This document shows positions 1 to 11,289 of a DNA stretch of 64,000 nt, piece after piece. The DNA is from Gigaspora margarita (Eukaryota > Glomeromycota > Glomeromycetes > Diversisporales > Gigasporaceae). The notes under the pieces were generated by a model. The model saw only the letters and a program-made list of their open reading frames with translations, had not been told where the DNA came from and did not search any database. Every line of letters starts with the position of its first letter. Within the stretch, counting starts at the first letter, position 1. The translations under genes and the position numbers were made by a program. The stretch is from the NCBI GenBank assembly GCA_009809945.1, contig WTPW01000609.1:162832-226831 (forward strand). The letters run 5' to 3'.

Positions 1-794
1 ATTGTTTAAGTAAATTAATTGGCTTAATGTAAGTTTCTTGTTTCTTATTGTCTTAATGGTTAATTGAACTAGGAGTTTAGCTTTGTTTTTGATTAAGGTA
101 GACTGTGCCTTTTCACTCAAATATGCTCCTAAGAATCTTGTGAGTGATCGGCCTTTCTCTGCTTCTACTTTCTCGTTTGCTACTAGTATATTTTTGTTTA
201 CTGCTTTTTCTGTTGAATTAATTACAATTAATTTGGATTTTTTTGGATTTATCCTTATGTCATTAATTGTGTAGAATTCTTCAGCTATTTTGAGAATTGA
301 CTCCAACTGGACCTTATTATTTGCAATCCATGTTGTATCATCAGCATATGCTATAGCCGCTTGATGGTACTTTGTTTCTCTGTACGAGTTGTTGTGCAAA
401 TCGAATAGACCTTTTAGGAGAAATGTATAACCCAAATTCGTATTACTTTGAACTCTATATATTAGTGGATCATAAAATATTCTCCATATAAGTGGAGATA
501 GAACTTCTCCTTGCTCAATACCGACTGATGCTGTGATATTCTCTGTGGGACCCACTGATGTTAAAACTCTAGTTTTTCTCTCTTTGAACAAGTTTATAAT
601 AAAGCTTATTGATGTGCTTGGAATTTTGATTCTTTCTATTGCTAGTCTAAGCATTTGAATGGGAACCGAGTCATATGCTTTTGCATATCTTGGAAAAAAA
701 GCCAGAGCTCTTTTTTTTGCTCTTTTGAGTCTTCTACAATACTGTTAAGTATATATATTGGCTTGGATATTGCATCACCAGGCAGGACAAATTT
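1..794 (-). pseudogene. Non-LTR retrotransposon reverse transcriptase, partial, frameshifted
   Basis: Read on the minus strand, this fragment shows reverse transcriptase blocks in the right order. They are an L-P-G-D-A-I-S-K-P-I stretch near 790, a Q-D-M-A-K-A-Y-D-S-type block near 665-700, a G-I-E-Q-G-E-V-L-S-P-L-I-W block near 500, and the catalytic Y-A-D-D-T-T-W box near 335-350. It runs off the window at base 1, so RNase H and the 3' end are not visible. The reading frame changes once near 688, where one base is missing between the Q-D-M and K-A-Y-D parts, and a stop lies at 795-797. The catalytic YADD itself is intact. I infer a dead 5'-truncated LINE-like copy of the kind that is abundant in Glomeromycotina; family assignment is from motif order, not from a search. 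Confidence 0.85.
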
Positions 795-1082
795 TTATAT
801 TGAAAAAATTAACCTTTGCTTATGGTTAGAGTAAGTGTGAGTTTGAGATTGGGGTGAGGATTTAGTTTATACCAAAATTTCTCAAGGAATTTTTTTTGTT
901 AGAAGCCAAAAAGTAGTTTCATAATCAAAATTTTGCAATATCAGTTGGTTTTTACATTACTGTGTATATATACTCCATGTACAAATAGAAATTCTCTTAT
1001 AAATAATACAATATGTAACAAGTTTTATAATAAAATATAGTAACTATTAAAATTATCACTCTATAATAAAAATATTTAAAAA
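795..1082. other. AT-rich spacer, no gene seen
   Basis: No coding potential or repeat structure that I can name. It separates the broken reverse transcriptase from a SINE-like element. Confidence 0.5.
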
Positions 1083-2060
1083 GGATGTGGCGACTTAGAG
1101 AACTTGGTAAGTTGTCACTTCCAAGTGGCAAGTCTAGGGTTCAAAACCAGCTGGCAACGCTTTAGAAAATAGACCTGTGCTCTGGTAACTATTTCTTATC
1201 AATTAGCTGGGTACATTACCTGTAGTTCTTGGTACACTATCTTGTCTGGGAGTTTCCAGGTGCACAAAATTCAAGAAACCAGAGAAATAGAAACCCATTT
1301 GGCAAGTCCAAGTAAGGAGGTAGCAAAGATCTTTAACAGTACTACCAAAGCTGGAATATCAGAAACTGGAACTAAAGAATCGAATGACAAGACTCTTGGC
1401 AAGAGGTCCATCAACCTGGCTGCCAGAGTCACACCAGAGAAAAAGGATCTATGTTCTGGTAGTAGGTACCAAAGAAAGAAAGCTATATTGAGCCTTCTGG
1501 GCTAACTAGTTTGGAAGTTTGTAGATCTGGTATAAGGACCAGTAGGATTGTAAAGTGCGTGCTGGGATCAGAGTGAACCTTGCAAGGGCAGAAGTAGATA
1601 ATAGTAGTGGTTTAGGCTAATCTTTAGACTGCAAGTGGTCTGCCTTAGCAGATGCGTAAGTTACTAAAGTGTAGATAATATCTGTGTGAGACAGGAACTG
1701 CTCTACCAAGTGTTCTGCAAGGATAAACTATTCCTAAGGGAATTTTGTAAAGTATCCAGGACTAGCCTTGACTGACTAATATATCAAAGGATTGTACTAG
1801 TGTTACAAGTGGGGTTGGCAGGTGAAGCATGGACCAGAGGGTTTAAATAGATAACCCTCTAGTTGTGTTGCAGGTATGGCAACTAGTGTAGAACCTTTGG
1901 GCAGACTACTTAAATTAGACAACCAAAAGTTGTACATGTGGCTAGTTGTATCCTTATTAATTATTAATATAACAAATATTGGGTGCTCAAAGAGACACCC
2001 TTGATCCGTTTGCTTGAATAAAAACCTTTTCCCAGAGCAAAAACTTTAACAAAAAAAAAA
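1083..2060 (+). mobile_element. tRNA-type SINE-like composite element
   Basis: The left end looks like a tRNA-derived promoter, with a B-box match GGGTTCAAAACC near 1138-1149 about 55 bases after a possible A box. The body (1160-2040) is less AT-rich than its surroundings, and the element ends in an A-run near 2050. The block 1841-1955 is clearly similar to 24747-24873 in a second element that has a different head, which supports a shared SINE core. An open frame of 87 codons (1242-1505) is hydrophilic and unrecognised, and I do not call it a gene. The boundaries are approximate because no clean target-site duplication was found. Confidence 0.5.
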
Positions 2061-2581
2061 TAAAAATTTTTAAAAAATTTTTAAAATATTTTTTTTATAT
2101 CAGAATAAATTTTATTATTTTTAGTTTCTAAAAAATATTTTTTTATATTTTTTAAAAATTTTTATAGCAAACTTGTTCTAAGATCAAAGCTCTAAGTAAA
2201 AAATTTTTATAAATATTACTTATACAATTTTTTTTTACTCGAGTTTTACCTTAAAACAACTTTGCTAAAAAAATTTTTAAAACATCTGAAAAAACTTTTT
2301 TAAAAACTACTATTAATAAAATTTATTCTGAAAAAAAAATTTTAAAATAACTTTTTAATACTAGAATAAAAATTTTAAAGTTACTATATTATATTATAAA
2401 AATTATCATATATTTTATTATTTATAATTGCTAATATACAATACATCATATATTTTTATTTCTAACTCCCTTTAAGTAAATCAAGTATCTAGTTAAAATA
2501 AAAATTTATAAATTTGGTTAAGAACTTATAGAGTTATTTTTAATAAAGAATTTTTTATTTCCAATATTATAAGTGACCATA
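2061..2581. repeat. Very AT-rich foldback tract
   Basis: Runs of A and T dominate. A loose inverted repeat is visible: CAGAATAAATTTTATTA near 2101 pairs with a reversed version near 2310-2330. No coding potential is seen. Confidence 0.4.
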
Positions 2582-2589
2582 GTCTTTAA

Positions 2590-3068
2590 TAGTGTTCCAA
2601 ATCGAAAATCGATTAATCAGATTAATTGATTAATCGACGATTAATCGATTGGCTTTTCAAATATACGATTAATCGATTAATCTGATTAATCGATTAATCG
2701 ATCAATTGATTAATCGATTAACCCAATTAATTGATTAATCGATCAATCGATTAATCAATTAACCTGATTAATCGATTAATCAATCAATCGAAATATATGA
2801 TAAACTTTTTTTTTAACTATTTCTTCGCTCAAAAAAGTTTGTATTTATTCACTATAGTAATCGATAAGTCGATTAATCGATTAGTTGGTGCAATCAATCA
2901 ATCGATTTAATTGATTAATCGATTAATCGATTAATCAATTAATCAATTAATTGATTGTACCAACTAATCGATTAATCAATTAGTTAGTACAATCGATTTT
3001 TAATCAATTATTAAAAAAATTATTATCCGATTAATCGATTGCATTTTTTGATCCGATTTGGAATGCTA
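2590..3068. mobile_element. hAT-like non-autonomous element, ATCGATTA type
   Basis: The ends are terminal inverted repeats TAGTGTTCCAAATCG (left) and TAGCATTCCAAATCG (right, reverse complement). They are flanked by an exact 8 bp target-site duplication, GTCTTTAA, at 2582-2589 and 3069-3076. Nearly the whole 479 bp body consists of the reiterated palindromic motif ATTAATCGATTAATC and its variants, so the element could extrude as a very large cruciform. The TAGNG end (at the left) with an 8 bp duplication is the established signature of the hAT superfamily. No transposase is encoded. Confidence 0.9.
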
Positions 3069-3354
3069 GTCTTTAATATAGTACTTGCAACACAACACAT
3101 AGTGATAGGGATCTTATAAGGGTCAGAGAAGTTATAAAGTAATGTGCAAGTAAAATATTATATTACTAGAACAGTTTGTTATATTTATTTATCAAAGAGC
3201 AATAGAGTATTTGGCAAAGATATATTTTATTTTATTTATAATATAATGTTCAAGATAGATAACTATTCCTTAAATATTTGAGATAGAAAAGAGAATCTAA
3301 GACTAATTTACAGAAAGGAAAAGAACTTAGGTTTATATATCTTTTACAACAATA

Positions 3355-4090
3355 ATAGAAATAGTTAAAATAGTAAAAATAGTAAAAACAGTAAATAGTA
3401 AAAATAGTAAATAGTAGAAATAGTAAATAATATAAGAGTACATTTATTCATCACATAGTGCGACATAACTTATATGTCGCTTTTACATGATCGACCAATC
3501 AAAATTTAAATCATGTGTAATGTAGCACAATCAGAAAATTTCAAAACAAAATGTTCGTTTTGTCAAAAATCGGTCATAACTCAAAATTTAGTATATAAAA
3601 CTACTCTTCAAGTTTTAACAAAAAAAATTTCTTGCAAAATTTTACTATAAAACACCTTTTCTTCTGCCTACACACTACTCTTAGCTCACCCTAACCCTAA
3701 CCAACAAAAAATGGGTTATTTTAGTTGTTTTGATTTTATGTTATACGTGATCTTATGATCTGCAACAGATATGACAACATCGCATCTGTGTTGTATAAAT
3801 TCTCTCATAATATAAATAGTAGAAATAGTAAATAGTAGAAATGGCAAATAGTAGAAATAGTAAATAGTAAAAATAGTAAACGGTAGAAATAGTAAATAGT
3901 AGAAATGTAAATAGTAGAAATAGTAAATGGTGGAAATGGTAAATGGTAGAATGGTAAATAGTAGAAATGGTAAATAGCAGAAATGGTAAATATTAAAAAT
4001 GGTAAATGGTAAAAATAGTAAATAGTAGAAATAGTAAATGATAGAAATGGTAATTAGTAGAAATGGTAAATAGTAGAAATAGTAACTATT
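3355..4090. repeat. Degenerate AATAGTAGAA tandem repeat, two blocks
   Basis: Two blocks (about 3355-3432 and 3790-4090) are built from variants of AAATAGTAGAAATAGT and AAATGGTAGA. The sequence between them (3433-3789) is not repetitive. It holds a short telomere-like stretch, CCCTAACCCTAACC, at 3689-3702 and no recognised gene. Confidence 0.75.
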
Positions 4091-5404
4091 TTATCCATCC
4101 TCCTATATAACTATTTATAATACTAAAAATAATACAAAGATAATCATATAATAAATTTAACTAAGAAAATAATAATAATTAAAATAACAACTTTTCCTAT
4201 TAATCACTTGTCCAAATTTTCGCACAAAAGAAAAACAAAAAGTTTCTAGTAAAAGACAAAGCAGTTATAATACTGGTTTTTATAAAGGTCAACTTTTTTG
4301 TTTCTTTTTTTTTGGCTTAGAAACTCCTTTATATATTCAGCATGCAAGCCAAAAGTGCCAGTTGTGCAAAATAACAGGCAGTAGGTGCTCTTGGTGCAAG
4401 AAATTCTGGTAAAAGTTTTCTTTTGTTGATGAAAGTGATATAGCTGGCTAGGTGGTGAACTAAAAATAAGTTTTTCAACATACTCTTTAAGGATTTTTGA
4501 TAACAAGTACATAAAAAACCATATACCTTCTATCATATTTTCACTTGAAGTTTTTTTTCTGAAATTTTGGGCCAAAAGTGGGAAATCTAGCATACCCTCT
4601 CCAAAAGATCACTCCTATTCTAATCAGAAAGAAGGCATGCAAGTGGATAAACAGAAATGGATGCATATTGAGACATAGCACAGAGGAGTTGGCTGATTTG
4701 CAGAAATAAAAATTCTAGAATCTATTTTTTCTTTTTATTTTATACACAAATAATACTTAGATGAGGCGATTCCTTGTGCAGTATTATATAATTTTTATCG
4801 TTGGGCATAAACGTAAATGTGCTATCATAGCATTTACTTTTTTGCTTCCCCTCCTTTCTTTTTATGTTTTTTTGTTATAATTTGGTCTTTAGTTTAGGTA
4901 GTGTAGTTATTTTCCATTTTTTTACTTCCTTTTATTTTCGTCATTTGTTTTTTTTTCTAGTAGAATCCTGCTACTCGAGAAGTTAAGAGGAGAGGGTTAA
5001 AAAAGTAGGCAGTTATAATAGGTAGCAAACTTCCAATCAGTGATTCAGACACTCCAACTCTACATGAGATGAGGGTTACGAGAAGAAAAAGTTTAATATA
5101 GCAGATCACATTTAAACATCCTTGATGACACCTGGGTGGGTTGCACTTTAATTTTGAGAGTCAACCTAGAGTAGACAAACATATGCAGTACTAGTGTTAC
5201 AAATTATGTTGAATAAAGTTGTGGCATGATAGCTGAAGTAAAAAAAAAATAATAATTAAAATAAGAAATAAATAATATTTAATTCATTTTATAGTTGAAC
5301 CTCCCCAAACCAGTATGTATGGTGAACAAGTTTCATATCAGGTGTGTGGAATTGACTCATTTTAGCAATCTTTTACATTAGTCATTTAGTGGCTTTTTCA
5401 ATTT
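4091..5404. other. Intergenic, no recognised gene
   Basis: AT-rich sequence. A 115-codon minus-strand open frame (4246-4593) with three to four cysteines has no family motif that I recognise and no supporting context, so I do not call it a gene. A GC-richer patch near 5030-5180 has no clear open frame. Confidence 0.4.
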
Positions 5405-5646
5405 TGCATGAATTTAATGATCTGATGTTGATTTTATTTACTGACCAAATCTTGATATGTAGAACTGGGCCAGGTTGAGCACATGTCATATGTCCCTTGA
5501 CCAATGCTCCTTGTTCTTTTGACTTTGCATGAATTTATGATCTAATGTTGATTTGATTTATTGATCGATCCTTGATGCAAGTAACTTGGCCCACATGTAG
5601 TATGTCCCCTGGCCAATGCTCTCTATCTTTTCGATCTGTTGACCTT
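5405..5646. repeat. Two-copy tandem duplication, about 121 bp unit
   Basis: The unit starting TTGCATGAATTTAATGATCT at 5405 recurs at 5526 with matching downstream landmarks, including TATGTCCCYTGRCCAATGCT in both. The copies are diverged but collinear. No coding function is seen. Confidence 0.65.
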
Positions 5647-5809
5647 TGTCAATATGCAGCTTATAAATGAAATTTTAATCAAATAATTTAAATCATAGAT
5701 TCCTTTTATTTATGCTATAATCTAACACATGTATTTATATTTCATGCCAATAATATTAAAATTGGCTTTTATTGATCGTGAAGGTGACACACGGGTTGTT
5801 ACATCAGAC

Positions 5810-6704
5810 TAGGGGTCTTAATGCGTCAGGTTGGGTCAGGTTTGGGCCTGACCCGGGTCAGACCCACTTGGGTCAAAACCCGACTGGGTCTGACCCGCCT
5901 CATGTCAAACCGACCTGGGTCTGACCCGCCTCATGTCAAACCCGACCCGGGTCTGACCCAACCCAACCCGGGTTGAACCCGGGTCAATAATAGTTGCTAC
6001 ATAGTAAAGTCTAGATTTTACTATGTAAATCGATAATCTTCGCTTAAGTAAATTGTTTGGAAGAGCAAAATGCATATACACCGAAATTTTGATCCAAATT
6101 GGAGAAATTTTTATTATTTGACTTTTAATTTTTACGTTTAACGAAAAAATTATAATCTTTTTAAAAAATACGTTCGACGAAAGTAAAAATTAAAAGTCAA
6201 ATAATAAATATTTCTCCAATTTGGATAAAATTTCAGAGTATATGTATTTTGATCTTCCAAATAAGTTTACTTAAGCAGATTTTATCGATTTACATAGTAA
6301 AATTTTGTCTTTACTATATAGCGACTACTTGCGATCATTGAATATTATTTGACTTTTAATTTTTACAATTATAATCTTTTTAAAAAATACGTTCGACGAA
6401 CGTAAAAATTAAAAGTCAAATAATAAAACTTCTCCAATTTGGATAAAAATTTCAGAGTATGTGCATTTTGATCATTCAAACAAGTTTACCTAAGCAGATT
6501 TTATCGATTTACATAGTAAAATTTTAACTTTACTATGTAGCGACTACTTGCGATCATTGAATAAAATCTGACCCGGGTCTGACCCGACCCACGTTTTTTC
6601 TGACCCGGGTCTGACCCGACCCACGTTTTTTCTGACTTGACCCGACCCGGGTTGGGTCAGACCCGAGTTGGGTTGGGTCAGACCCGACCCAGCTAAGACC
6701 CCTA
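5810..6704. mobile_element. hAT-like non-autonomous element, GGGTC type
   Basis: The terminal inverted repeats begin TAGGGGTCTTA at both ends, and an exact 8 bp duplication, CATCAGAC, flanks them (5802-5809 and 6705-6712). Each arm is packed with reiterated GACCCGGGTC or TCTGACCC motifs, strikingly GC-rich for this window. The AT-rich centre carries further inverted copies of an ACATAGTAAA...TTTACTATG module. The element is 895 bp with no open frame. Superfamily assignment rests on the TAGGG end plus the 8 bp duplication. Confidence 0.92.
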
Positions 6705-6723
6705 CATCAGACCCATAAAATAA

Positions 6724-6859
6724 TATAGTAGTTATTATATGGGATTGTATAAATTACTAAATTTGTACATGCTAACCCATGTCACATGGCCTTCAGCCAT
6801 GTGGCCCAGGTTAACCCAACCAAATTTAGTTATTTTCTACAACTCATATAATAACTATA
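6724..6859. repeat. Short foldback element
   Basis: TATAGTAGTTATTATATGGG on the left pairs with its inverted counterpart ending at 6859, and the central arms ACCCATGTCACATGGC and GCCATGTGGCCCAGG also pair. About 136 bp in all. It has a MITE-like shape, but I could not fix a target-site duplication. Confidence 0.6.
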
Positions 6860-8260
6860 CTTATTTTCTGATTCAATAACTATATATTTACTATTTTTGG
6901 GGCTTGATTGAAATCTATATTCTAATGCTATATTGATCAATATAAAAAAGATGATTTATGTATAAAGTTTGTACTTTGTATCTTCTATTCTAACTTACAT
7001 ATTTGTCAAGTATCATTAGTGCCCAGACAAGAGATCTAGCATATTAAGGGATTTCAGAATTAAAAAAACATAGCTTTTTTAAGAAATAAATAAGAGTTTA
7101 AAAAATCTTATTTGTGTATCAAAATTTTAAGATCAGAAAATGAAATGGGAGTATTTAGAGACTCCTATTTGACAAAAAATATGTAAAATTTTTTTATTAT
7201 ACAGATAACCAACTATTTAATAGAGGCAATATCTTTTAACAATAAAATAATTTATAATAATAAAGATCATATAAATAATTGTATTCGAATTTTAATTAAA
7301 AAATAAAACTTGTACATCTCTTCCTATTTTATCAAAATAAGATTTATGAAATTTATCTGAAACCCCCTTAATATGATAATGTTCCATGTCATTCTGAATT
7401 TATGTTGATTCTGAATTGGCATGTGTTATTTGTGAATCATGAAATGTCATTTGTCATTTTAGAACTGCTATTCATTTACCTATTAATAAAAAAAAGTGAA
7501 AATTTATATAATAATAATAATAATAAAGTAAAAAATTAAAAAAAAATAAATAAATAAATGAATGCAAATAAAAATGAATCATTAAATATTAAATGCTAAT
7601 GTTTCATACATTAAAAGAATCATTCGAATATTTATATATATTTTAACAATATAATTAATAATTTTTGCATTTCCCACGTAGAACACACTCGCATTTGTTT
7701 TTTGGTAATAGCAGGAATCTGGTCGGGTGACTTTGTCTAAGCCGAATCTAATAAGAAGATAATTAATAAATTTTATTTTAAAAAAAATTATTTTTTCATG
7801 ACCAACATGTTCAGCCTAGTAGTAGCACAGATCCTTTCATAAAATTTTTGACACAACAAACTTGCACCCCTATTTTATGCCAATACAAAGAATCTTAAAG
7901 TTTTAGTTTGAATTTCAGGTTACACCCATGACCAGAATTTTATAGTATTTAGGCGTTCATTATAATGAATTTCACAAGTCACAAAGCCATATCCTTGCTC
8001 AATAAAGTGTATTAAAAAAAAAGATTAACCAATTAAAGAATTAGTCTCATGATCTGCATTACGAATTGATGATTATTGAAAATTGAGAAAGAACACCTTT
8101 CAATTCAGAATTTAAGTAAATTCAGAAATGCTTGGAACAATAATAGTATAGAATAATCCTTTTATTGAGCAGGGTTCAACTTGCGTTTTCTTATTGTATT
8201 CCATACTGTGTAAAGTATGTAATAGAAAAATAAAATAAGTGTTTACTGTACAAGTATACC
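6860..8260. other. AT-rich intergenic stretch, no gene seen
   Basis: No open frame or family motif is recognisable. It holds short simple repeats (AATAATAAT near 7510, AAATAAATAAATGAATG near 7545). Confidence 0.5.
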
Positions 8261-8261
8261 G

Positions 8262-8557
8262 TATATTCCTGAAAATAAGCTACCCCCTGTTTTTTTCAAA
8301 AATCTCAAAAAACGCGTTAGCAGTTGCTACATATAAAACTTTTTTTATACTAAGTAAACTTCAAAAGTTCGATTAAGTAAAGTTGTTCAGCGCATCAAAA
8401 TACACCTACAGTAAAAATATAGTGTCATTTGGACAATTTTTCATTAGTACATTTTTCAATTTTTTCAAAAACGTCTATATGCCGAAAATAAGCTATTCCA
8501 TTTTTTTGTGTAATTTTTGGCCCAAAAAAGGTAGCTTATTTTTGGGAATATACAGTG
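8262..8557. mobile_element. Foldback (MITE-like) element, GTATATTCC type
   Basis: The ends are inverted: CCGTATATTCCTGAAAATAA on the left, and the reverse of GGGAATATACAG preceded by AAGCTACC on the right. A second copy with the same interior landmarks (AAAATAAGCTACC, TTTTTTCAAAAATCT, GTAATTTTTGGCCCAAAAAA) lies at 61609-61927. The target-site duplication is not resolved. Confidence 0.7.
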
Positions 8558-8983
8558 TATAATATAATAATTGTTATTATATAACTGAAAGCCAGTATAA
8601 GTTTAAAGTGTAAGATCAACCTAAATTTAATAAATATAATAAACGAACGAAATATTAAAATCATTAAGTTCTTATTTAAGTACATTAATTTTATGATGCA
8701 GACAAGTTTTACACCGGGTGATGCTAGGATATAAATAATACGCAAATTAAAATATTTATTATAATTGTATTTTACACTATATTATCCTATATTATATTCT
8801 AAGTTAACCGGATACCTCAATAATTTATCTATTTATCAATATTATGATTCAGGTATCCAGATAGCCTAATAGTTAACAGGTTATTATACCCTAGGGTACA
8901 ACCACTACTTCTACGCCTAATTGAATTAATACACCAAATCTGTTCCTTTATCATCATATTATTTATTCAAATTTAACCACTAT
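8558..8983. other. AT-rich intergenic, no gene seen
   Basis: Only AT-rich sequence, with a weak inverted repeat (GTTAACCGGATACCTC near 8801 against a GGTATCCAGATAG...GTTAAC region near 8853). No coding evidence. Confidence 0.4.
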
Positions 8984-9244
8984 CTATTCATCCGTTCCTG
9001 TTTCATGTAACGATATCGCGCATCTATCTAGTTTATAAGTATCAAATCTTGATTGTCTTCTGCTTAGGGCTTCTATTCCTGGTTTTGCATGATGTTTTTG
9101 CACAGCTATCTTGTATAGTGTTCGATTGTGTATGTCTGCGATCTCTTGTATTTGGTTGGCTGGCGTGATCATAAATCTTTCATTTTCTGTTTTACTAGGC
9201 ATTTTCAGATTGTCTTGTGACCTGCGCATTTTTCGTAGTTTCAT
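8984..9244 (-). pseudogene. Possible gene remnant with an A-K-P-G motif
   Basis: This is an 86-codon hydrophilic open frame rich in charged residues, far less AT-driven than random frames here. It contains H-H-A-K-P-G-I-E-A-L-S-R-R-Q near its middle. The DNA behind this motif (9076-9117) recurs at 27183-27222 and 52003-52043, so it probably belongs to a dispersed, decayed gene or element family. I do not recognise the family and assign no function. Confidence 0.3.
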
Positions 9245-9566
9245 TTCACAGTGAAATGCTAAAGGTGTATGTTAAGCTAACATAGATTTTCATTTATAAT
9301 ATTATAAATTAATTGACAAAATTGTAATTTGATATTGCCGTTTTGTTATAATTCTAATATGCATTTCGAAAAGAAACATCCTATACTATATATTAAAGGA
9401 GTATACTGTGCCAAGCACCATTAAATGTTACATTTTTGATGTTCATTACATTTAACGCAGAATTAATTCTACGTATAAGCATCAAATAAATATGGTACAT
9501 ACGTACCAATAAGAAATTGCCATAAAATTCAAGCATGTGAATTAAGGTGGCTTGTACTAATTTGTC

Positions 9567-10836
9567 TGTTAAGAAGGAGAGAATTATACCCTTCATCTAA
9601 CTTTAATTACTATACACTAATAACACCAACTAAACTAACTTAACCAAGTGCTCAAGACTTTTAAACCTTGAGATAGAGGCAGAAAAAGGTGAGGTTGATT
9701 TTGTCTGGGTTTTAGGGTTTAGAGGTCTTGGAGTTTGAATATTCAATTTCAATCATGGACTTTGTTTACGATATCATGTGGTAGTTCTGATTGGACTTGA
9801 TTAAATTCTGATGGTAGCTAGAGGCAGTCAGAACCTAAAAATTATGGATCACGGGGTTCTAAGGTCGATCAATGGTAAGTGACCACGGGGTTACCAAATT
9901 GTCGATAAATAAGATAGCTAAGCCTTGCCTTATTTGAGTAGCAATAGAGCAGGTGACTAACCAAGGTTTTTAGTATACATAGGGGTAAGTGCTACGACTT
10001 AAGTTCTTTCATTTTCTTTCATGGGTAACACTATCGGGATTAATAGATGGAGACTATACTATGTTAACACTTCTACTCTAATTTCAAAGGTTAATTCACA
10101 GCAACAAAACTGGTAACAAGACTTTATAGTAATAATCAGGGATAACGAAAAGTAGATTTTGGATAATATCAGATGGACGAAATGTGAAGTTAAGTAATTA
10201 ACTACTGGAGTTACTTCTACTATTATGATTTCAAAGTGTTAAACTCAACTGAGTTATCTTTATTAAAGGCGACAGAACTATCGCTTAAATACTTTTTACA
10301 TCCTTATTCTGATACAGGTTTCTGCTACTGCATTTCTGCCTGAAATGTCAGAAAGTGCCGAAATGCACGATCTGCCAGAAATGCAAGATCTGGCCGAAAT
10401 GCTATTTCGTGCTAAAAAGTCAGAAATTCATGAAAATGCTTTTCATAAAAAAATGCGCGATTACTTACAGATAAAGAAATGATAAATGACTTCTATTTTT
10501 GGGGCAGTGTATATTTATATACTAACTACTTTAAGTTATTTATAGATATGTATACAGGTGAAAGAAAGAAATATATAATAATAATAGATAATAATAAAAA
10601 ATAATAGAATAAAACACAGCCTCTGGTTCAAACTGGTGCAGCAGGTCGCACTTGTTCTTGATGAGCAAGAAGGAGTAATATCAGACTTGTAGAATAGTAG
10701 TATCTATTTTTGTATCACAAAAATATCAAATCTGTGAAATAAAGCACTAGCAAGACTGCCTAAGAAGAAAAAAAAAATAGAATAAAACACATAATATAAA
10801 AAATAATTATATGCCAGCACCAGGCAACCCCTCACG
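9567..10836 (-). repeat. 3' LTR of the Ty3/Gypsy element
   Basis: It is collinear with 23556-25303 over about 1.1 kb once the insertions are removed. On the minus strand it begins near CGTGAGGGGTTGCC and ends CTTCTTAACA, giving near-canonical TG...CA ends. A purine-rich AAAGTAGGGAAGGATC just upstream on the minus strand (10837-10853) is a plausible polypurine tract. It is interrupted by a SINE-like insertion at 10619-10775. Confidence 0.88.
10619..10775 (+). mobile_element. Truncated SINE-like insertion in the 3' LTR
   Basis: About 140 bp plus an A-tail, flanked by an exact 16 bp duplication starting AATAGAATAAAAC (10603-10618 and 10776-10791). The head carries a B-box-like TGGTTCAAACTGG, which suggests a tRNA-type SINE that lost its 5' end. 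An A-tail plus a long duplication indicates target-primed reverse transcription by a LINE. The other LTR has a different insertion at the same position. Confidence 0.75.
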
Positions 10837-10876
10837 ATCCTTCCCTACTTTGTTCATGAGTTCTACAAGTGTAGTA

Positions 10877-11269
10877 TTACAACAGAGAGCAAAATTCTGC
10901 ATTTAACAACCGTCGAATCTCATGGAGAAAGGTAAAAGTAGAACAGTATACTTGCTCTACTCTATAGTGCTCAAATATATAATAGGTTCGGATTGCAGTA
11001 TCATAGTAATAGTGAGAAATTATGGGCCAGAGGGATCGAAGCTGGTCTCTAGACATAACATCAAATATGGACCCCAAGTAGTAGGCATAGACAAGACTTT
11101 TGATCCTATTCCTCCTTCGAGTAGCCCTAAGAAGATAGTGGTAAAACAATATAGCTTTGATAATATCTTCAATGTTATTATCATAAGGCAGCAGCATAGG
11201 AGTTATATCAATTGGTTCAAGGTGGACTTGGTCAAGTTGAATTCGTTGTACTGCAGAAATATTACCCAT
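10877..11269 (-). CDS. Extra 130-residue ORF between integrase and the 3' LTR
   Basis: This is an uninterrupted frame of 130 codons starting M-G-N-I-S-A-V-Q, placed downstream of the integrase C-terminus and about 40 bp before the 3' LTR. It is rich in tyrosine, arginine and leucine, with alternating hydrophobic positions that suggest a helical protein, and has no zinc finger or membrane segment. Every other coding part of the element is broken, so the openness stands out, although at this length chance survival is possible. I recall similar trailing ORFs in Glomeromycotina Gypsy elements, but I cannot name a function. An overlapping plus-strand frame (10922-11278) is its shadow. Confidence 0.5.
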   Translation of the reverse strand: MGNISAVQRIQLDQVHLEPIDITPMLLPYDNNIEDIIKAILFYHYLLRATRRRNRIKSLVYAYYLGSIFDVMSRDQLRSLWPIISHYYYDTAIRTYYIFEHYRVEQVYCSTFTFLHEIRRLLNAEFCSLL

Positions 11270-11289
11270 CTTAGGTAGGTTGCTTTAAG

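Noticed and set aside
4246-4593. 115-codon minus-strand frame
   Set aside because: No recognisable motif, no context and AT-driven composition; kept only as a note.
10922-11278. 118-codon plus-strand frame
   Set aside because: It overlaps the minus-strand 130-codon ORF that has the right position and strand for the Gypsy element; it is a shadow.
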